Assembly: GCF_900112205.1 (NCBI RefSeq) | Contig: NZ_FOKW01000003.1 | Span: forward strand, 455,453 to 519,452 | Direction: 5' to 3' | Origin: Natronobacterium haloterrestre | GTDB taxonomy: Archaea > Halobacteriota > Halobacteria > Halobacteriales > Natrialbaceae | Length of the DNA: 64,000 nucleotides | Shown here: piece after piece, positions 1 to 9,708 of the stretch | Position numbering within the stretch: position 1 is the first letter of the stretch | Layout: each line of letters opens with the position of its first letter | The notes under the pieces: model-generated | Database searches by the model: none | Told to the model about the DNA's origin: nothing | The model's input: the letters and a program-made list of their open reading frames with translations, nothing else | Position numbers and translations under genes: made by a program

Positions 1-271
1 CTCGAGACGGAGCTGGCGGTTCAGGAGTGAGTCCGAGGTCCCGAGAGTAGCCGATAGACGACCGCGATTACCTCTTCTCCCCTTCCCCGCTCGAGTAGTG
101 TTACGACCTCGGAATTCGATTTCGATTCGATCGCCAGACTCGAGTCATTCAATATAGCGATATAAGATTTATTGGAGCCATTTGAGCCACCAGTAGTTAG
201 TACAAACGTCGTGGCAATCCCCCGAACGTGTAGAAGAGCTACCGGAGCGAACCAAAACCGACGCTCGAGTC
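1..271. other. Non-coding left edge beyond the recombinase 3' end
   Basis: No convincing gene is seen here. An AT-rich patch around 148-175 contains TTCAATATAGCGA (148-160) followed by a TATA-like stretch. The same 13-base motif, with one base different, recurs on the other strand at 3166-3178 and 48440-48452. The first 14 bases (CTCGAGACGGAGCT) recur exactly at 2627-2640. Confidence 0.5.
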
Positions 272-1330
272 TCAGCTAGTCACGGCGTAGATATGCTCGA
301 GGTACGTCTCCCTGACTCGATCGCCCCAGTTGTGGGTGTAGGTGTCGATCACGTCGCTCGCGACGTCTCCTCGGAGGTACTGGACGATACCGCGATCTCC
401 GGTCCGGTCCCGAAGATGGGTGGTGAAGAAGTGCCGGAAGTAATGGGGCGTGACGTTCTCGGTCGTCCCGCCCCCTTTCCGGTACCAGCCTCGGTCTTCG
501 GCGTGTTTTTTGACGATATAGCGCACGTCGGACGGCTCGAGACGCTGTCCCCACGAGTCACCGGTATCGAGGAACAGCGGCCGGGCCTCCGAGATCGGAT
601 CCGGTCGAATCGCCAGCCACTCGAACAGTACGTGCCGGAGTTCGGCGTCGACCGGGACCACCGTATCGCGCTTTCGCTTGTTCGAGGCCGTCCGCTCCTC
701 GCCGTTAACGGTCGTTCCCCGGGAAGGATCGGCCGAGACGAACAGCGAGTCGGGGCGCCGATCCAGTTGGACCCGCGGGGTCCACTCGAGATCCAGTTCC
801 ACAGTCCCGGTCTCGAGCCGTAGATCCCGTAGATCCAGGTTACAGAGTTCGCCGACGCGCATCCCCGTCTTCAGCAGGGTGACGACGACCGCTCGCTCGA
901 GCGGGTGAGTGATCGAGCCGACGAACGACCGCATTTCCGGCACGGAGACGTCGCGTCGCGTCGGATCCGTGTCGATCGACTCGGACATCTCCTCCATGAC
1001 CAGCGCCATCGGGTTGTCGTCGAAGACGCCGACGCGGTTCATGTAGTCGTAGAACCGGTTGAGATAGGACGCGTAGGTCGCGATCGTACTGGGCTCGAAC
1101 TCCCCGCGCAGCGAGTGGATCCAGGCCATACACTCCCGCCTCTCGGCATCTCGTACCCCGTCGACGCCGTCGAACCGCTCCCGGAGGAACGCCTCGAACC
1201 GGTGGAGTACCCGGTCGTAGGCCTCGAGAGTGCGTTCGCTCTTGCCGTGGTACCGCTGGTCGTCGAGGAAGTACTCGATCGGCTCCGCCACGTCGGCCGC
1301 CGCCTCGACGTCACGAGGGTCAGTCGCCAT
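272..1330 (-). CDS. Tyrosine recombinase / XerC-D-like integrase
   Basis: A 352-residue site-specific recombinase of the phage-integrase family. An N-terminal SAM-like core-binding domain (about 15-110) is followed by a catalytic domain (about 125-345). Visible active-site residues are Arg158 in TGMRVGEL, His296 and Arg299 in PHYFRH, and the nucleophile Tyr331 in DTYTH. The usual LGH box reads RGD (320-322), so the second His is missing; this looks like a haloarchaeal variant rather than damage, since everything else is intact. The ATG at 1330 is chosen because the reading frame upstream lies inside the next gene and looks non-coding. It overlaps the end of the DUF5805-like gene by 11 bases, so the two are probably co-transcribed. 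No tRNA target is visible nearby, so it may be a resident enzyme or part of a small integrated element. Confidence 0.9.
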   Translation of the reverse strand: MATDPRDVEAAADVAEPIEYFLDDQRYHGKSERTLEAYDRVLHRFEAFLRERFDGVDGVRDAERRECMAWIHSLRGEFEPSTIATYASYLNRFYDYMNRVGVFDDNPMALVMEEMSESIDTDPTRRDVSVPEMRSFVGSITHPLERAVVVTLLKTGMRVGELCNLDLRDLRLETGTVELDLEWTPRVQLDRRPDSLFVSADPSRGTTVNGEERTASNKRKRDTVVPVDAELRHVLFEWLAIRPDPISEARPLFLDTGDSWGQRLEPSDVRYIVKKHAEDRGWYRKGGGTTENVTPHYFRHFFTTHLRDRTGDRGIVQYLRGDVASDVIDTYTHNWGDRVRETYLEHIYAVTS

Positions 1331-1712
1331 CGCTATCACCGACGGTAGTGTACCCGCCGTGGCGACCGCTGTATCGAATCTCGTTTTTCGCCTGGAGCTC
1401 CTCGAGGGCGTCGTCGAGTCGCGACTCGATGTCGTCGCTGACCGCTTCCAACAACTCGTCCCAGGAGTACGTGTCAGCGGACAGCAATTCGAGAACCCGT
1501 GTTTCGAGGCCGTCACCCCCAGGGTTAGCGTCGGGAGAACCGGGTTCCTCGTCACCGGGTTCGAACCCTCGTCGACCGGCCTGAACCATCGTCCGGACGA
1601 ACTCGCTTTGGCTCATGTCGAGTTCGTCTGCGTGGGACTGCCACTCCTCTTTCTGGTAGGCCGGGACGTAGGTTTTGACGGTTTTTCTAGATGTGTCCGC
1701 CGAATCGCTCAT
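1320..1712 (-). CDS. DUF5805-like small protein, upstream partner of the recombinase
   Basis: A 130-residue soluble, acidic protein. The N-terminus (about 10-50: KTVKTYVPAYQKEEW then MSQSEFVRTMVQAGRRG) resembles a ribbon-helix-helix type DNA-binding segment. The C-terminal half (about 70-125) looks like a small winged-helix module with a loading helix and a GRHGGYTTV hairpin. It resembles haloarchaeal DUF5805 proteins that often sit next to integrases. The end overlaps the recombinase start by 11 bases, which suggests translational coupling. A role as accessory DNA-binding or regulatory factor for the recombinase is inference. Confidence 0.75.
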   Translation of the reverse strand: MSDSADTSRKTVKTYVPAYQKEEWQSHADELDMSQSEFVRTMVQAGRRGFEPGDEEPGSPDANPGGDGLETRVLELLSADTYSWDELLEAVSDDIESRLDDALEELQAKNEIRYSGRHGGYTTVGDSDGD

Positions 1713-3300
1713 GTGCTACCGGTCAAACGCCGTGACCTTCAACCTTCCCGTTATTCGGGCTAAGTGAGTTTATCTCTACTAAGGGGACAAACTAGACGCC
1801 AATTATAGCCCCATGATTATAGATTAGTGGTTTGGGCGTCCCACCAATTGGTATCTAAATGCTGGGCGGGGAGTACTATCGTTCGAGATTTAATATATGG
1901 CCGGAACGGGGCGACGACAGTCTACCTCGAGTCACCGCGCTACATATCGATCACCCGAGTGAGAAATAGCGGCGACCACGACGGGGTCGGATCGCGATTC
2001 CGTGGGTCGGAGGCGGATATCTCACCCACCGGCGAAGAGAGGGCGTCGGATCCGGGAAAGGGGCCGGACGTCTTCGCCGCGGGAGTCCATCACGAGTCTG
2101 CGCGAACGCGGCCGCCGAACGTCGGAACGACTTTCGCCTCCGTTCCGGAACCGGTTCGATGGCCCCGTTGACGATCCGTCTTCGCTTCCCTCCGCAACCG
2201 TCTCGTTCGGGTTCCGCGATTCGATCCACCCGGTCGGCGAAGAGACGTTCGCACCCGCACCCAGCAACTCACCTCGAGTTCGAGTGGACTCCCTTCGGCC
2301 CTGGTTCGACGGGGAGAACCGGCAAGACGGGTCGTAGCCCTCGGCGTCGGGCCGTTCCCCTGAGCTGGTGACGGCACCGTACGTTCTATCAGAGAGAACG
2401 CCCCGTCCCTCTCGTGGAGGGTGAGATCACGCTACGGGTACGAACTCCGCCGGATCGAGTAAACGAAACCGATCGGCGAGATGGGCCTGAGTACCATAGA
2501 AGCGTTATACGAGAGTGTCATCTCCCGAGCCTAGAAGGACCACACTCGGACGTAACCTGCCTAACAGCCGCAGTACGGAGCTTTCGTACTCAACATACGT
2601 CGGGCCGAAGTCGAACAGCAACCGTGCTCGAGACGGAGCTCTCGCCCGGTTGGCCGCCTTTGACTGGGGGTGGCGACGGAGCGTAATGACGGATCCGGAG
2701 AGGGTGTGAGCCGACGTCGACCCGGCCGAAACCTCGCGGAAGCCGAGGTCCGCGGACAGGAAGCTTTCGTCGTGTACGGATCGGAGACTCGACGAAGAGT
2801 GGATCGAAGCGGCGGGGGTCTCGAGTAAGCCGACGGTAGCCAAGTCGCGGCGTGATTGTAGCCCGACTACGAATCCTGCGGGATATTCGGTCGCAGTTCC
2901 TGGTCCCCGGTGAGTCCGTTTCCCTTCGTGATCCTCCAGGCCGTCTCCGGGAGCGCTGAACGGTATTCCGGTGTATCACCGGTATCGGGCCCGTTGCTGT
3001 GAGATTAGGCTTCGACTCCATTTCAGTAGTCTCGACGACACTGACACGATGTGAGGAAAGTTAGAGCGATATTCCTGTTTTTGGACTCCTCGGGGCCTGA
3101 TCTGACGTTTCTCGTTTCAGAAATGACGTGGAATCCCGCCGCAGACCAATCTATTAAACCCCATGTCGCTATATCGAACTTCGGACTTCTCATCGACTGG
3201 GGCTGAAACGGAAACGGAAATCGGGGACCCGAAAATAGCACTCGAGTCGACCTGCTGCGGGAATCGAGGCGATCCGCAACGGGAGAGTCGAGAACCGAAG
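1713..3300. other. 1.6-kb stretch without a convincing gene
   Basis: Short open frames occur on both strands, but none has coherent acidic haloarchaeal composition or a recognisable motif, and they overlap each other. Visible sequence features are an AT-rich block at about 1785-1900 with a strong TATA-like element (TTTAATATATGG), a short inverted repeat CCCG-N5-CGGG at 1747-1759, a repeat of the window's first 14 bases at 2627-2640, and the TCGCTATATCGAA motif at 3166-3178. It could be decayed DNA beside the recombinase, or an untranslated RNA region. Confidence 0.5.
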
Positions 3301-5226
3301 TTACCCCGAGACGGCTAGCTCGTTCGCAACGCCGACGTCGTCGGCCACGTCGTGGAGGTCGAGTTCGCCGAGCGTTTCGGTCAGCGGCACGCCGTCGGCG
3401 TTCCAGCCGCGGGCCGTGTAGTACCGGTCGAGTTCACGTTCGTACAGTTCCTCGTCGATCGATTCGCCCTCGTTCGGGCCGTTGGGTACCTCCTCCGTGA
3501 AGCGCGGCGGGATCCGGTCGTCGTCCCGGTCGAAGCCTTCGCGGACGTTGAACGCCTTCGAGAGGTTGTACATCCGCTCGCCGACCGTCAGCAGTTCGGA
3601 CCGCGAGAGGTCGAAGCCGGTCGCGGCGTTGAGCAGTTCCCGGACCCCCTCCTCGAGCGTGAGCCCGCGGGTGAACTTGCAGACCCCGGTGATGTCGTAG
3701 ACCGCCATCAGGTCCTCCATGGACTTGAGCGCGAGGGCCTTCCCGTCCATCCGCGTCCGGTCGTAGCCCTCGAACTCCCAGAAGTCGCCGTTCATCTCGA
3801 GGGCGTACAGACAGGAGGTGAGGTGGTCGGCCCCGCGCGGCGAGACGCCGAAGGCAAGCGCCATCCCCTTGATCCCGCGGGGTTCGAACCCGGCCGGGGC
3901 CTGGTTTTTGACGTGGACGGCGAACTCCTCGCCGCCGCCGGCCCGTCGGGCCGCACGGACGTGGCCGTCCTTCAGGAGTCGGCCGAGGTCACCCTCCGCA
4001 CGGGCCATCCGGCGCAGCGTCTCGAGGACGGCCTCGGCGTCGCCGAACTCGAGGTCGACGTCGGTATCCAGATCGTCCAACAGCCCGCGTTCGTCGGCCT
4101 CCATCGCCCAGGCGATCGCGTTCCCGGCGTCGATGGTGTCGAGACCCAGGCGATCGCAGATCTCGTTTGCCTTCGAGACGGCCTCGATGTCGTCGACCTC
4201 GACGTTGCCCCCGAGCGCGTACTGGGTCTCGTACTCCGGCCCGTCGACCGCGATGTCGCCGTAGTCGGTGTCCTCGGCCTCGAAGAACTGGCTACAGGGT
4301 TTGGTACAGTACGGACAGGGCCGCTTGGTGTCGACGTACTCCTCGGTCCACGCGCGCGGATCGATCGAGATGCGCTCCTCCGAGGGGCTCTCGAGCCGTT
4401 CGTAGGCGCGTTCGAAGTAGCCCGACTGCCAGTTCCGCGTCGGGAAGATCCCCATCGCCGTGTTCTTCGCGTCCAGGGCCTCGCCGGTCCCGTACTGGAC
4501 GTCGACCGAGGCGTCGCCGGTCCCCGAGATCTCGATCTCGCCGCGGCCGGTCGTCTCGAGCCGCCACTTGTGGTTGTACTCCTCGAGTTCCTCCGGCCGC
4601 GCGACGGGGAGGTCCTTCGACCCGCTGACGGCGATCGCCTTGAGGTTCTTCGAGCCCATGACCGCGCCGGGTCCGCCGCGGCCCGCCTGGCGGTCCTCGC
4701 ACTCGATCATCGAGATTCGCGACTCGTGTTCCCCCGCCGGCCCGATGATGGCCGTCCGGAACTCGGAGCCGTAGCGTTCCTCGATCCGGGCTTTGGCCGC
4801 TCGGGTGTCGAGTCCCCAGAGATCCGCTGCGGACTCGAGTCGGACGTCTTCGTCCTCGACGACGAGGATCGACGGCTCCTCGCACGCGCCCGTGATCGTC
4901 AGGACGTCGTAGCCGGCGCGTTTGAGCTGATCGCCGAGTTTCGCGCCGACCAGCGACTTGCCGTAGCCGCCGGTCAGCGGCGACTTGAACCCGAACGTCG
5001 TCTTCGAGCCGGTCGGAACCGACGGGCCGACGAGGACGCCGGGCGCGACCGCGAGGACGTTCGCCGGATCGAGCGGATCGACGTCCGGCCCGACCTCGTC
5101 GTAGAGGATCCGCGTCGTAAAGCCCGCACCGCCCAGATATTTCCGGACGAACTCCTCGGACAGTTCCGTCGCGTCGCCATCGCCGTCGGTCAGATCGACC
5201 TCGAGACGTCGGTACCAGTGGGTCAT
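3301..5226 (-). CDS. aor: Aldehyde ferredoxin oxidoreductase (tungsten/molybdopterin)
   Basis: A 641-residue member of the AOR family, which oxidises aldehydes to carboxylates with ferredoxin as electron acceptor, using a bis-pterin tungsten (or molybdenum) site and a [4Fe-4S] cluster. The cluster ligands are visible as Cys304, Cys307 and Cys311 (CPYCTKPC) plus Cys516 in ITGVCKF, the standard family spacing. Pterin-binding segments include the N-terminal LGGAGF, RGGPGAVMGSKNLKAI (about 183-198) and AFGVSPRGADH. Length is typical. The ATG at 5226 (MTHWYRRLEV) matches the family N-terminus, and a TATA-like TTATTC lies about 26 bases upstream. The physiological aldehyde cannot be read from sequence; no cofactor or ferredoxin gene is adjacent. 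Confidence 0.95.
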   Translation of the reverse strand: MTHWYRRLEVDLTDGDGDATELSEEFVRKYLGGAGFTTRILYDEVGPDVDPLDPANVLAVAPGVLVGPSVPTGSKTTFGFKSPLTGGYGKSLVGAKLGDQLKRAGYDVLTITGACEEPSILVVEDEDVRLESAADLWGLDTRAAKARIEERYGSEFRTAIIGPAGEHESRISMIECEDRQAGRGGPGAVMGSKNLKAIAVSGSKDLPVARPEELEEYNHKWRLETTGRGEIEISGTGDASVDVQYGTGEALDAKNTAMGIFPTRNWQSGYFERAYERLESPSEERISIDPRAWTEEYVDTKRPCPYCTKPCSQFFEAEDTDYGDIAVDGPEYETQYALGGNVEVDDIEAVSKANEICDRLGLDTIDAGNAIAWAMEADERGLLDDLDTDVDLEFGDAEAVLETLRRMARAEGDLGRLLKDGHVRAARRAGGGEEFAVHVKNQAPAGFEPRGIKGMALAFGVSPRGADHLTSCLYALEMNGDFWEFEGYDRTRMDGKALALKSMEDLMAVYDITGVCKFTRGLTLEEGVRELLNAATGFDLSRSELLTVGERMYNLSKAFNVREGFDRDDDRIPPRFTEEVPNGPNEGESIDEELYERELDRYYTARGWNADGVPLTETLGELDLHDVADDVGVANELAVSG

Positions 5227-5373
5227 ACTCGAGCGGCCGACTCCTGGACGAATAACGATGTGCCGTATTTCCCAGTGCCAGGGGTTTGACACGGACGTTT
5301 ATTTGATACGAGAGGAGACGGAGGAGGCGTAGAGACGACGGAAAGATGCGAAAAGGAACGGATCCGGACCGAG

Positions 5374-5607
5374 TCAGTGCGTTGCGGTACGGACGTCGTC
5401 TACGTGGTACAGATCGTCCTCTAGACCCTCACCGTCACAGTCCTCGTTCGGACATTCGTAGTGCCATCCGTCCTGTGTAGCGTCGCCTTCCCGGAACCGG
5501 TCACCACATTCCTGACAGAAGAGTTGTCCCTTCTTACAGGTGTCTCGGTGGAGTTCGAGGGCGAGTTCGGTCCGGAAGGACTGGTTGCAGTTGCGACAAG
5601 TGTGCAT
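5374..5607 (-). CDS. Small zinc-finger protein (C2H2/C2HC-like)
   Basis: A 77-residue protein with an N-terminal finger CRNCNQSF followed by LHRDTC (Cys-x2-Cys...His-x3-Cys), then a second cluster CQECGDRF and CPNEDC that could bind another zinc. The tail is acidic. The ATG at 5607 is preferred because the finger starts at residue 4 and the nine residues upstream are basic and unlike the rest. Such zinc microproteins are common in haloarchaea and usually bind nucleic acid or protein; the target here is unknown. It is a single gene between AOR and fumarase. Confidence 0.8.
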   Translation of the reverse strand: MHTCRNCNQSFRTELALELHRDTCKKGQLFCQECGDRFREGDATQDGWHYECPNEDCDGEGLEDDLYHVDDVRTATH

Positions 5608-5874
5608 ATTTCGTCTGACGCGAGCCTCCACCAAAACTGCTTGGGTTCTTTTATTACGCCGAATTCGCGCGTGATTAGGGCCCTATACCCCGATTTTCCC
5701 GTTTCATGATCGGAAGAAAGAACTCCAGGCGAGCGAGAGTACCGGAACGCGAGTACGACGAGAACTGTCACGTGAGGCGTTCACACGCTCCATCGCCGTC
5801 GACCTGGAACGGAGTCGGGACGCCCCAACCGAACGGTTAGAAATCGGAACGGATCGGCGAGGTGCGGCGACGGC

Positions 5875-7290
5875 TCAGTCGTCCTGGCCCAGAATACCGC
5901 GTTCGGTCATTTTCTCGGGGTCGAGTACCTCGTCGGCCTCCTCCTCGGTGAGATAGCCCTTCTCGAGGACGACCTCGCGGACGGTCTTGTCCTCCTTGAG
6001 GGCGGTCTTTGCGACCTCGCTTGCCTTGTCGTAGCCGATGTGGACGTTGAGCGACGTGGCGAGCGCCATCGACTGTTCGACCTGCTCCTCGCAGTGGTCG
6101 CGGTTCGCCTCGAGCGGGTCGACGAACCGCTCGGCGAAGACCTGACTCGCGTTCGAGATGAGTTCGGCGGACTCGAGGAAGTTGTGTGCGAGGACGGGTT
6201 TGTAGAGGTTCAGATCGATCTGCCCCTCGGCGGCGCCGGCGGAGACGGCCGCGTCGTTGCCGACGACCTGCTTGTGGACCTGGTTGACGGCCTCGGCGAC
6301 GACGGGGTTGATCTTGCCGGGCATGATCGAGGAGCCGGGCTGGTTCTCGGGCTGTTCGATCTCGCCGAGTCCGTTCCGGGGACCGGAGGCGAGCAGCCGC
6401 AGGTCGTTGGCGATCTTGTTGAGCGAGCCGGCGATCACGCGGAGCGCGCCGTGGGCCTCGCTCATCGCGTCGTGGGCGGCCTGGGCCTCGAAGTGGTTGT
6501 CCGCTTCGCGGAACTGGACGCCGGTCTCTTTGGTGATGTACTCGGCGGCACGGCCGGGGAACTCGGGGTGGGTGTTCAGGCCCGTTCCCGTCGCGGTCCC
6601 GCCGAGGGCGAGTTCGGCGAGGTGGTCGCGGATCTTGTCGACCCGATCGAGGCCCTTCTCGACCTGCGTGCGGTAGCCGGAGAACTCCTGACCGAGCGTG
6701 ACAGGCGTCGCGTCCTGGAGGTGGGTGCGGCCCGTCTTGACGACGTCGTCGAACTCCTCTTCTTTCTCCTCTAGGGCCTCACGGAGCGTGTCGAGCGCGG
6801 GGAGGACGTCCTTCTCGACGGCCTCGAGCGAGGCGACGTGCATCGCGGTCGGGATGACGTCGTTGCTGGACTGGCCGTAGTTGACGTGGTCGTTGGGGTG
6901 GACGACGCGGTCGCCGATCTCCGCGCCCATGAGCTCGGCGGCGCGGTTGGCGATGACCTCGTTGGCGTTCATGTTCGACGAGGTGCCCGAGCCGGTCTGG
7001 AAGATGTCGACGGGGAACTGGTCGTCGTGTTCGCCCTCGATGACCTCGTCGGCGGCGTCGACGATGGCCTCCGCGACGTCGTCCTCGATCAGGCCCAGAT
7101 CGCGGTTGGCCTGTGCGGCGGCCTTCTTGACGACGCCGAGTGCGCGGACGAATCGCCGGCTGAACGTGATCCCCGAGATGGGGAAGTTCTGGATCGCGCG
7201 CTGGGTCTGGGCGCCCCAGTAGGCGTCTTCGGGAACCTGCATTTCGCCGAGGCTGTCCTCCTCGATTCGGTAGTCGTCTTCGCCTCCCAT
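5875..7290 (-). CDS. fumC: Fumarate hydratase, class II
   Basis: A 471-residue fumarase interconverting fumarate and malate in the TCA cycle. It has the class II hallmarks: the GSSIMPGKINP catalytic-loop signature at about 319-329, the TGRTHLQDATP segment near 187-197, and SGTSSNMNANEV near 101-112 for substrate contact. It is full length and, like other class II enzymes, has no iron-sulfur motif. The distinction from aspartate ammonia-lyase rests on overall resemblance and the HPNDHVN segment near 131-137. The gene is monocistronic. Confidence 0.96.
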   Translation of the reverse strand: MGGEDDYRIEEDSLGEMQVPEDAYWGAQTQRAIQNFPISGITFSRRFVRALGVVKKAAAQANRDLGLIEDDVAEAIVDAADEVIEGEHDDQFPVDIFQTGSGTSSNMNANEVIANRAAELMGAEIGDRVVHPNDHVNYGQSSNDVIPTAMHVASLEAVEKDVLPALDTLREALEEKEEEFDDVVKTGRTHLQDATPVTLGQEFSGYRTQVEKGLDRVDKIRDHLAELALGGTATGTGLNTHPEFPGRAAEYITKETGVQFREADNHFEAQAAHDAMSEAHGALRVIAGSLNKIANDLRLLASGPRNGLGEIEQPENQPGSSIMPGKINPVVAEAVNQVHKQVVGNDAAVSAGAAEGQIDLNLYKPVLAHNFLESAELISNASQVFAERFVDPLEANRDHCEEQVEQSMALATSLNVHIGYDKASEVAKTALKEDKTVREVVLEKGYLTEEEADEVLDPEKMTERGILGQDD

Positions 7291-7375
7291 ACGCGGAGCC
7301 TCTCGGCCGGCGGGGTAAAATCCACCGAAACCGGCGGCGTCGCGTGGCTGTACGCGTACAGTCCACCGGCCGGCG

Positions 7376-9151
7376 TCAGGTGAAGTCGACCGAGAGACCG
7401 ACGTCGTCAGCCTCGGCTCGCTCGCGCAGCGCAGTCTGGAGTCGTTCCCGGCTGGCCTCGCGAACCGCCCGGGCGTCCTCGAGGTCGACGTCGTAAATCG
7501 TCGTCGACGACCAGAAGAACGACCGCGAACTCGCGGTGTCGACGACCAGCGAGGCGAGGCCGAGACGCCGCTGGAAGATCGAACGGCGGGCCGAGACCGT
7601 CTGGATGCGGTAGTAGGGGATCACGGTCGTCCGCCGGCGCCAGAACCCGCTTCGGATCACGAGGTGGTCGTCGCCGACGTAGTAACCGATGTGGACGTAC
7701 CGGAGGTGCGCCGCGGGCGGCACCGCCAGGAACGCGGCCGCTGCGACGTACCAGCTTTCGAATGGAGTCAGGGTAGAAACGCCGAATGCGATCGCGACGA
7801 ACGCAGCGGCGACGAGCGAATACCGTACCGCGTACCGGCGGCGGGCGATCGGCGACGGGCTCTCGAACGACGGCGTCTCGACGCCGGTGAGGTTCTCGGC
7901 GAATCGGTAGACGCGGCCGTGTTTCGCCAGCGGGACGGCCGACTGGCTCCCGCCGTTGCTCTCGGGGCCGTAGCCGGCAGTCTCGACCCACAGCCCGCCG
8001 TACTCGATCAGCCGCTGGAGGGGATTGTCGGTCACGGTGACTGACTGTACTTTCTCGGCCGGAATCGAGCCGCTGTAGCGCTGGAGGAGCCCCCGCTCGT
8101 AGACGAAGTCGTCCCCGACTCGGCCGAGCTGGAAGTCGTAGTACGTCGCGAACGTGTACGCGACGCTGATCGCGTAGGTAACCAGGATACTAATGACCCC
8201 CGAGACGATCGTCAGGATCCCGTAACTCGCCGGGTCACCGGTTCCGAGGTCCGCCGGACCGCCGAACGGCTGGGCGGCGGTGATAAACGCCTCGAGGATC
8301 GTCTCCGTCGCGAAGAAGAACACGAAGAGGGCGGCGGCGACCGCCGCGGGGCGGAACGACGTGAACGAGTACAGGAGCAGTTCCCGCGGCTCGAGGTCGA
8401 ACAGCGGCTGTTGCTGGGGGTGTCTGGTCGGGTCCTCCCGCCGGTCGCGGTCGGCGACCGGGCCGAGAGTGGTGCCCTCTTGTGCGGGTTCCTCCGCCGG
8501 ACGTCGTGAGCGAACTCGAGTCCCGTCCTCGGCCGCTCGCGGTTCTTCGCCGGCCTCGGGCGGGCGTTCGGCGTCGGAGCCGCTCGAGACGTCCTCTGAC
8601 GGGACGGACGCGTCCCCTTCCTCGACGTCCGGTGGCTCCGGGCCGACGACGGTCGAGTCCGTCCCGGCGACGGATCGGTCCCGTTTTCGCTCCCGGCGGC
8701 GGTCCTTCGCTTCGGCCGTTCGGCGGCGGATCTCGGCCTGGAGCCGGTTGGCCTCCGTCTCGCTGACGAAGTTCAGCGCCGCCTCGGTGTCGCCGCCGCC
8801 GGCCGTTTCGATCGAGACCGTCGCGAGGCCGAACAGACGCTGGAACACGCTCTGTCTGATGTCGACGTTCTGGATTCGGCCGTAGGGGATCTCCCGATCC
8901 CGTCGGGCGACGACGCCGGAAGCGACGTCGACGGTGTCCGAGGTGATCTCGTAGCCGAACCGGTAGTAGTAGACGACCCCGTAGGCGGTCCCGAAGAGGA
9001 ACCCGAGCGGCGCGGCGATGGGGACCCACGCGGCGCGTATCGGATCGAAGATGCCGGAGAGTACGACGACGAAGACGACGGGGATCCAGAGCCAGAAGAA
9101 CCCGTACTGGAGGGCGTACGCCGCGGCGCTGAGTGGGTGGAGCCGGTTCAT
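7376..9151 (-). CDS. YdbT-like membrane protein with repeated bacterial PH-like domains
   Basis: A 591-residue membrane protein. An N-terminal pair of transmembrane helices (about 10-60) precedes a bPH_2 domain containing VVARRDREIPYGRIQNVDIRQSVFQRLFG. A long charged cytoplasmic linker (about 145-255, rich in Arg, Glu and Asp) follows, then a second helical pair and PH unit (YSGSIPAEKVQSVTV), then a third (RRRTTVIPYYRIQTVSARRSIFQRRLG). The repeated IPY/RIQ/FQR pattern identifies the family. The ATG at 9151 lies one base from the stop of the short YdbS-like gene, so the two form an operon as in bacteria. Function is unknown; YdbS/YdbT relatives are implicated in envelope stress or secreted-peptide resistance. 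Confidence 0.85.
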   Translation of the reverse strand: MNRLHPLSAAAYALQYGFFWLWIPVVFVVVLSGIFDPIRAAWVPIAAPLGFLFGTAYGVVYYYRFGYEITSDTVDVASGVVARRDREIPYGRIQNVDIRQSVFQRLFGLATVSIETAGGGDTEAALNFVSETEANRLQAEIRRRTAEAKDRRRERKRDRSVAGTDSTVVGPEPPDVEEGDASVPSEDVSSGSDAERPPEAGEEPRAAEDGTRVRSRRPAEEPAQEGTTLGPVADRDRREDPTRHPQQQPLFDLEPRELLLYSFTSFRPAAVAAALFVFFFATETILEAFITAAQPFGGPADLGTGDPASYGILTIVSGVISILVTYAISVAYTFATYYDFQLGRVGDDFVYERGLLQRYSGSIPAEKVQSVTVTDNPLQRLIEYGGLWVETAGYGPESNGGSQSAVPLAKHGRVYRFAENLTGVETPSFESPSPIARRRYAVRYSLVAAAFVAIAFGVSTLTPFESWYVAAAAFLAVPPAAHLRYVHIGYYVGDDHLVIRSGFWRRRTTVIPYYRIQTVSARRSIFQRRLGLASLVVDTASSRSFFWSSTTIYDVDLEDARAVREASRERLQTALRERAEADDVGLSVDFT

Positions 9152-9152
9152 A

Positions 9153-9614
9153 TTAGACCGCGTCGTCGGCTTCGCTCTCGATCGCGAGGTCACGCAGCGC
9201 GTCCTGAAGTTCGCGGGCGCGGTCCGGCGTCAGCCCGGGAATCCGGACGTCAGCGTTCCGCGAGCCCGCGGTGTAGACGACGACGCTCGAGAGCCCGAGC
9301 GCCCGTTCGATCGGCCCGAACTGCGTGTCGACGTGCTGGACGCGGACGAACGGCACCGCGGTCTCGACGAGCGTGACGACGCCGCGCTCGAGGTAGAGCG
9401 CGTCGTCCTGGAGTTCGAACTGCCAGATCTGGTAGAGGCGGATCGCATAGAGGGTGCCAGCGGCGAGAACGAGCGCGACGACGGCCCCCAGTGCGGCCGT
9501 CGGGACCGGACGGACCCACTGGTCGACGGCGGCGAGGACGACGCCGAGGACCGCCGCCACGAGCACCCCCTGGGCGATCCAGAGGAGTCGAATGCGCGGA
9601 TTGAGCGATTCCAT
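9153..9614 (-). CDS. YdbS-like membrane protein with one bacterial PH-like domain
   Basis: A 153-residue protein with two N-terminal transmembrane helices (about 9-60) and a C-terminal bPH_2 domain containing LYLERGVVTLVETAVPFVRVQHVDTQFGPIERALG. It is the first gene of the pair with the YdbT-like gene one base downstream. The two proteins are expected to form a membrane complex, by analogy with the paired bacterial genes. Biochemical role is unknown. Confidence 0.85.
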   Translation of the reverse strand: MESLNPRIRLLWIAQGVLVAAVLGVVLAAVDQWVRPVPTAALGAVVALVLAAGTLYAIRLYQIWQFELQDDALYLERGVVTLVETAVPFVRVQHVDTQFGPIERALGLSSVVVYTAGSRNADVRIPGLTPDRARELQDALRDLAIESEADDAV

Positions 9615-9708
9615 ACGGGTATCCTATCAGGATAGCAGGATAAAGCTGCGGGTCTCTCGGACGCGCTCGGCGGACGCGACGGTACCGTCGCGGGCCACCG
9701 TGGGGCGA

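Noticed and set aside
1331..1555. Longer start for the recombinase
   Set aside because: The extra 75 residues overlap the DUF5805-like gene in another frame and have Ser/Arg-rich shadow composition.
2505..2843. 112-codon minus-strand frame in the left gene-poor region
   Set aside because: No acidic bias, no motif, and overlapped by other frames of equal quality.
3881..3891. GGTTCGAACCC resembling a tRNA T-arm
   Set aside because: It lies inside the conserved AOR coding sequence and has no acceptor or D-arm around it.
3352..5289. 645-codon open frame opposite the AOR gene
   Set aside because: GC-rich codon bias keeps the antisense frame open; the protein is Arg/Val-rich without motifs, while the other strand encodes a clear AOR.
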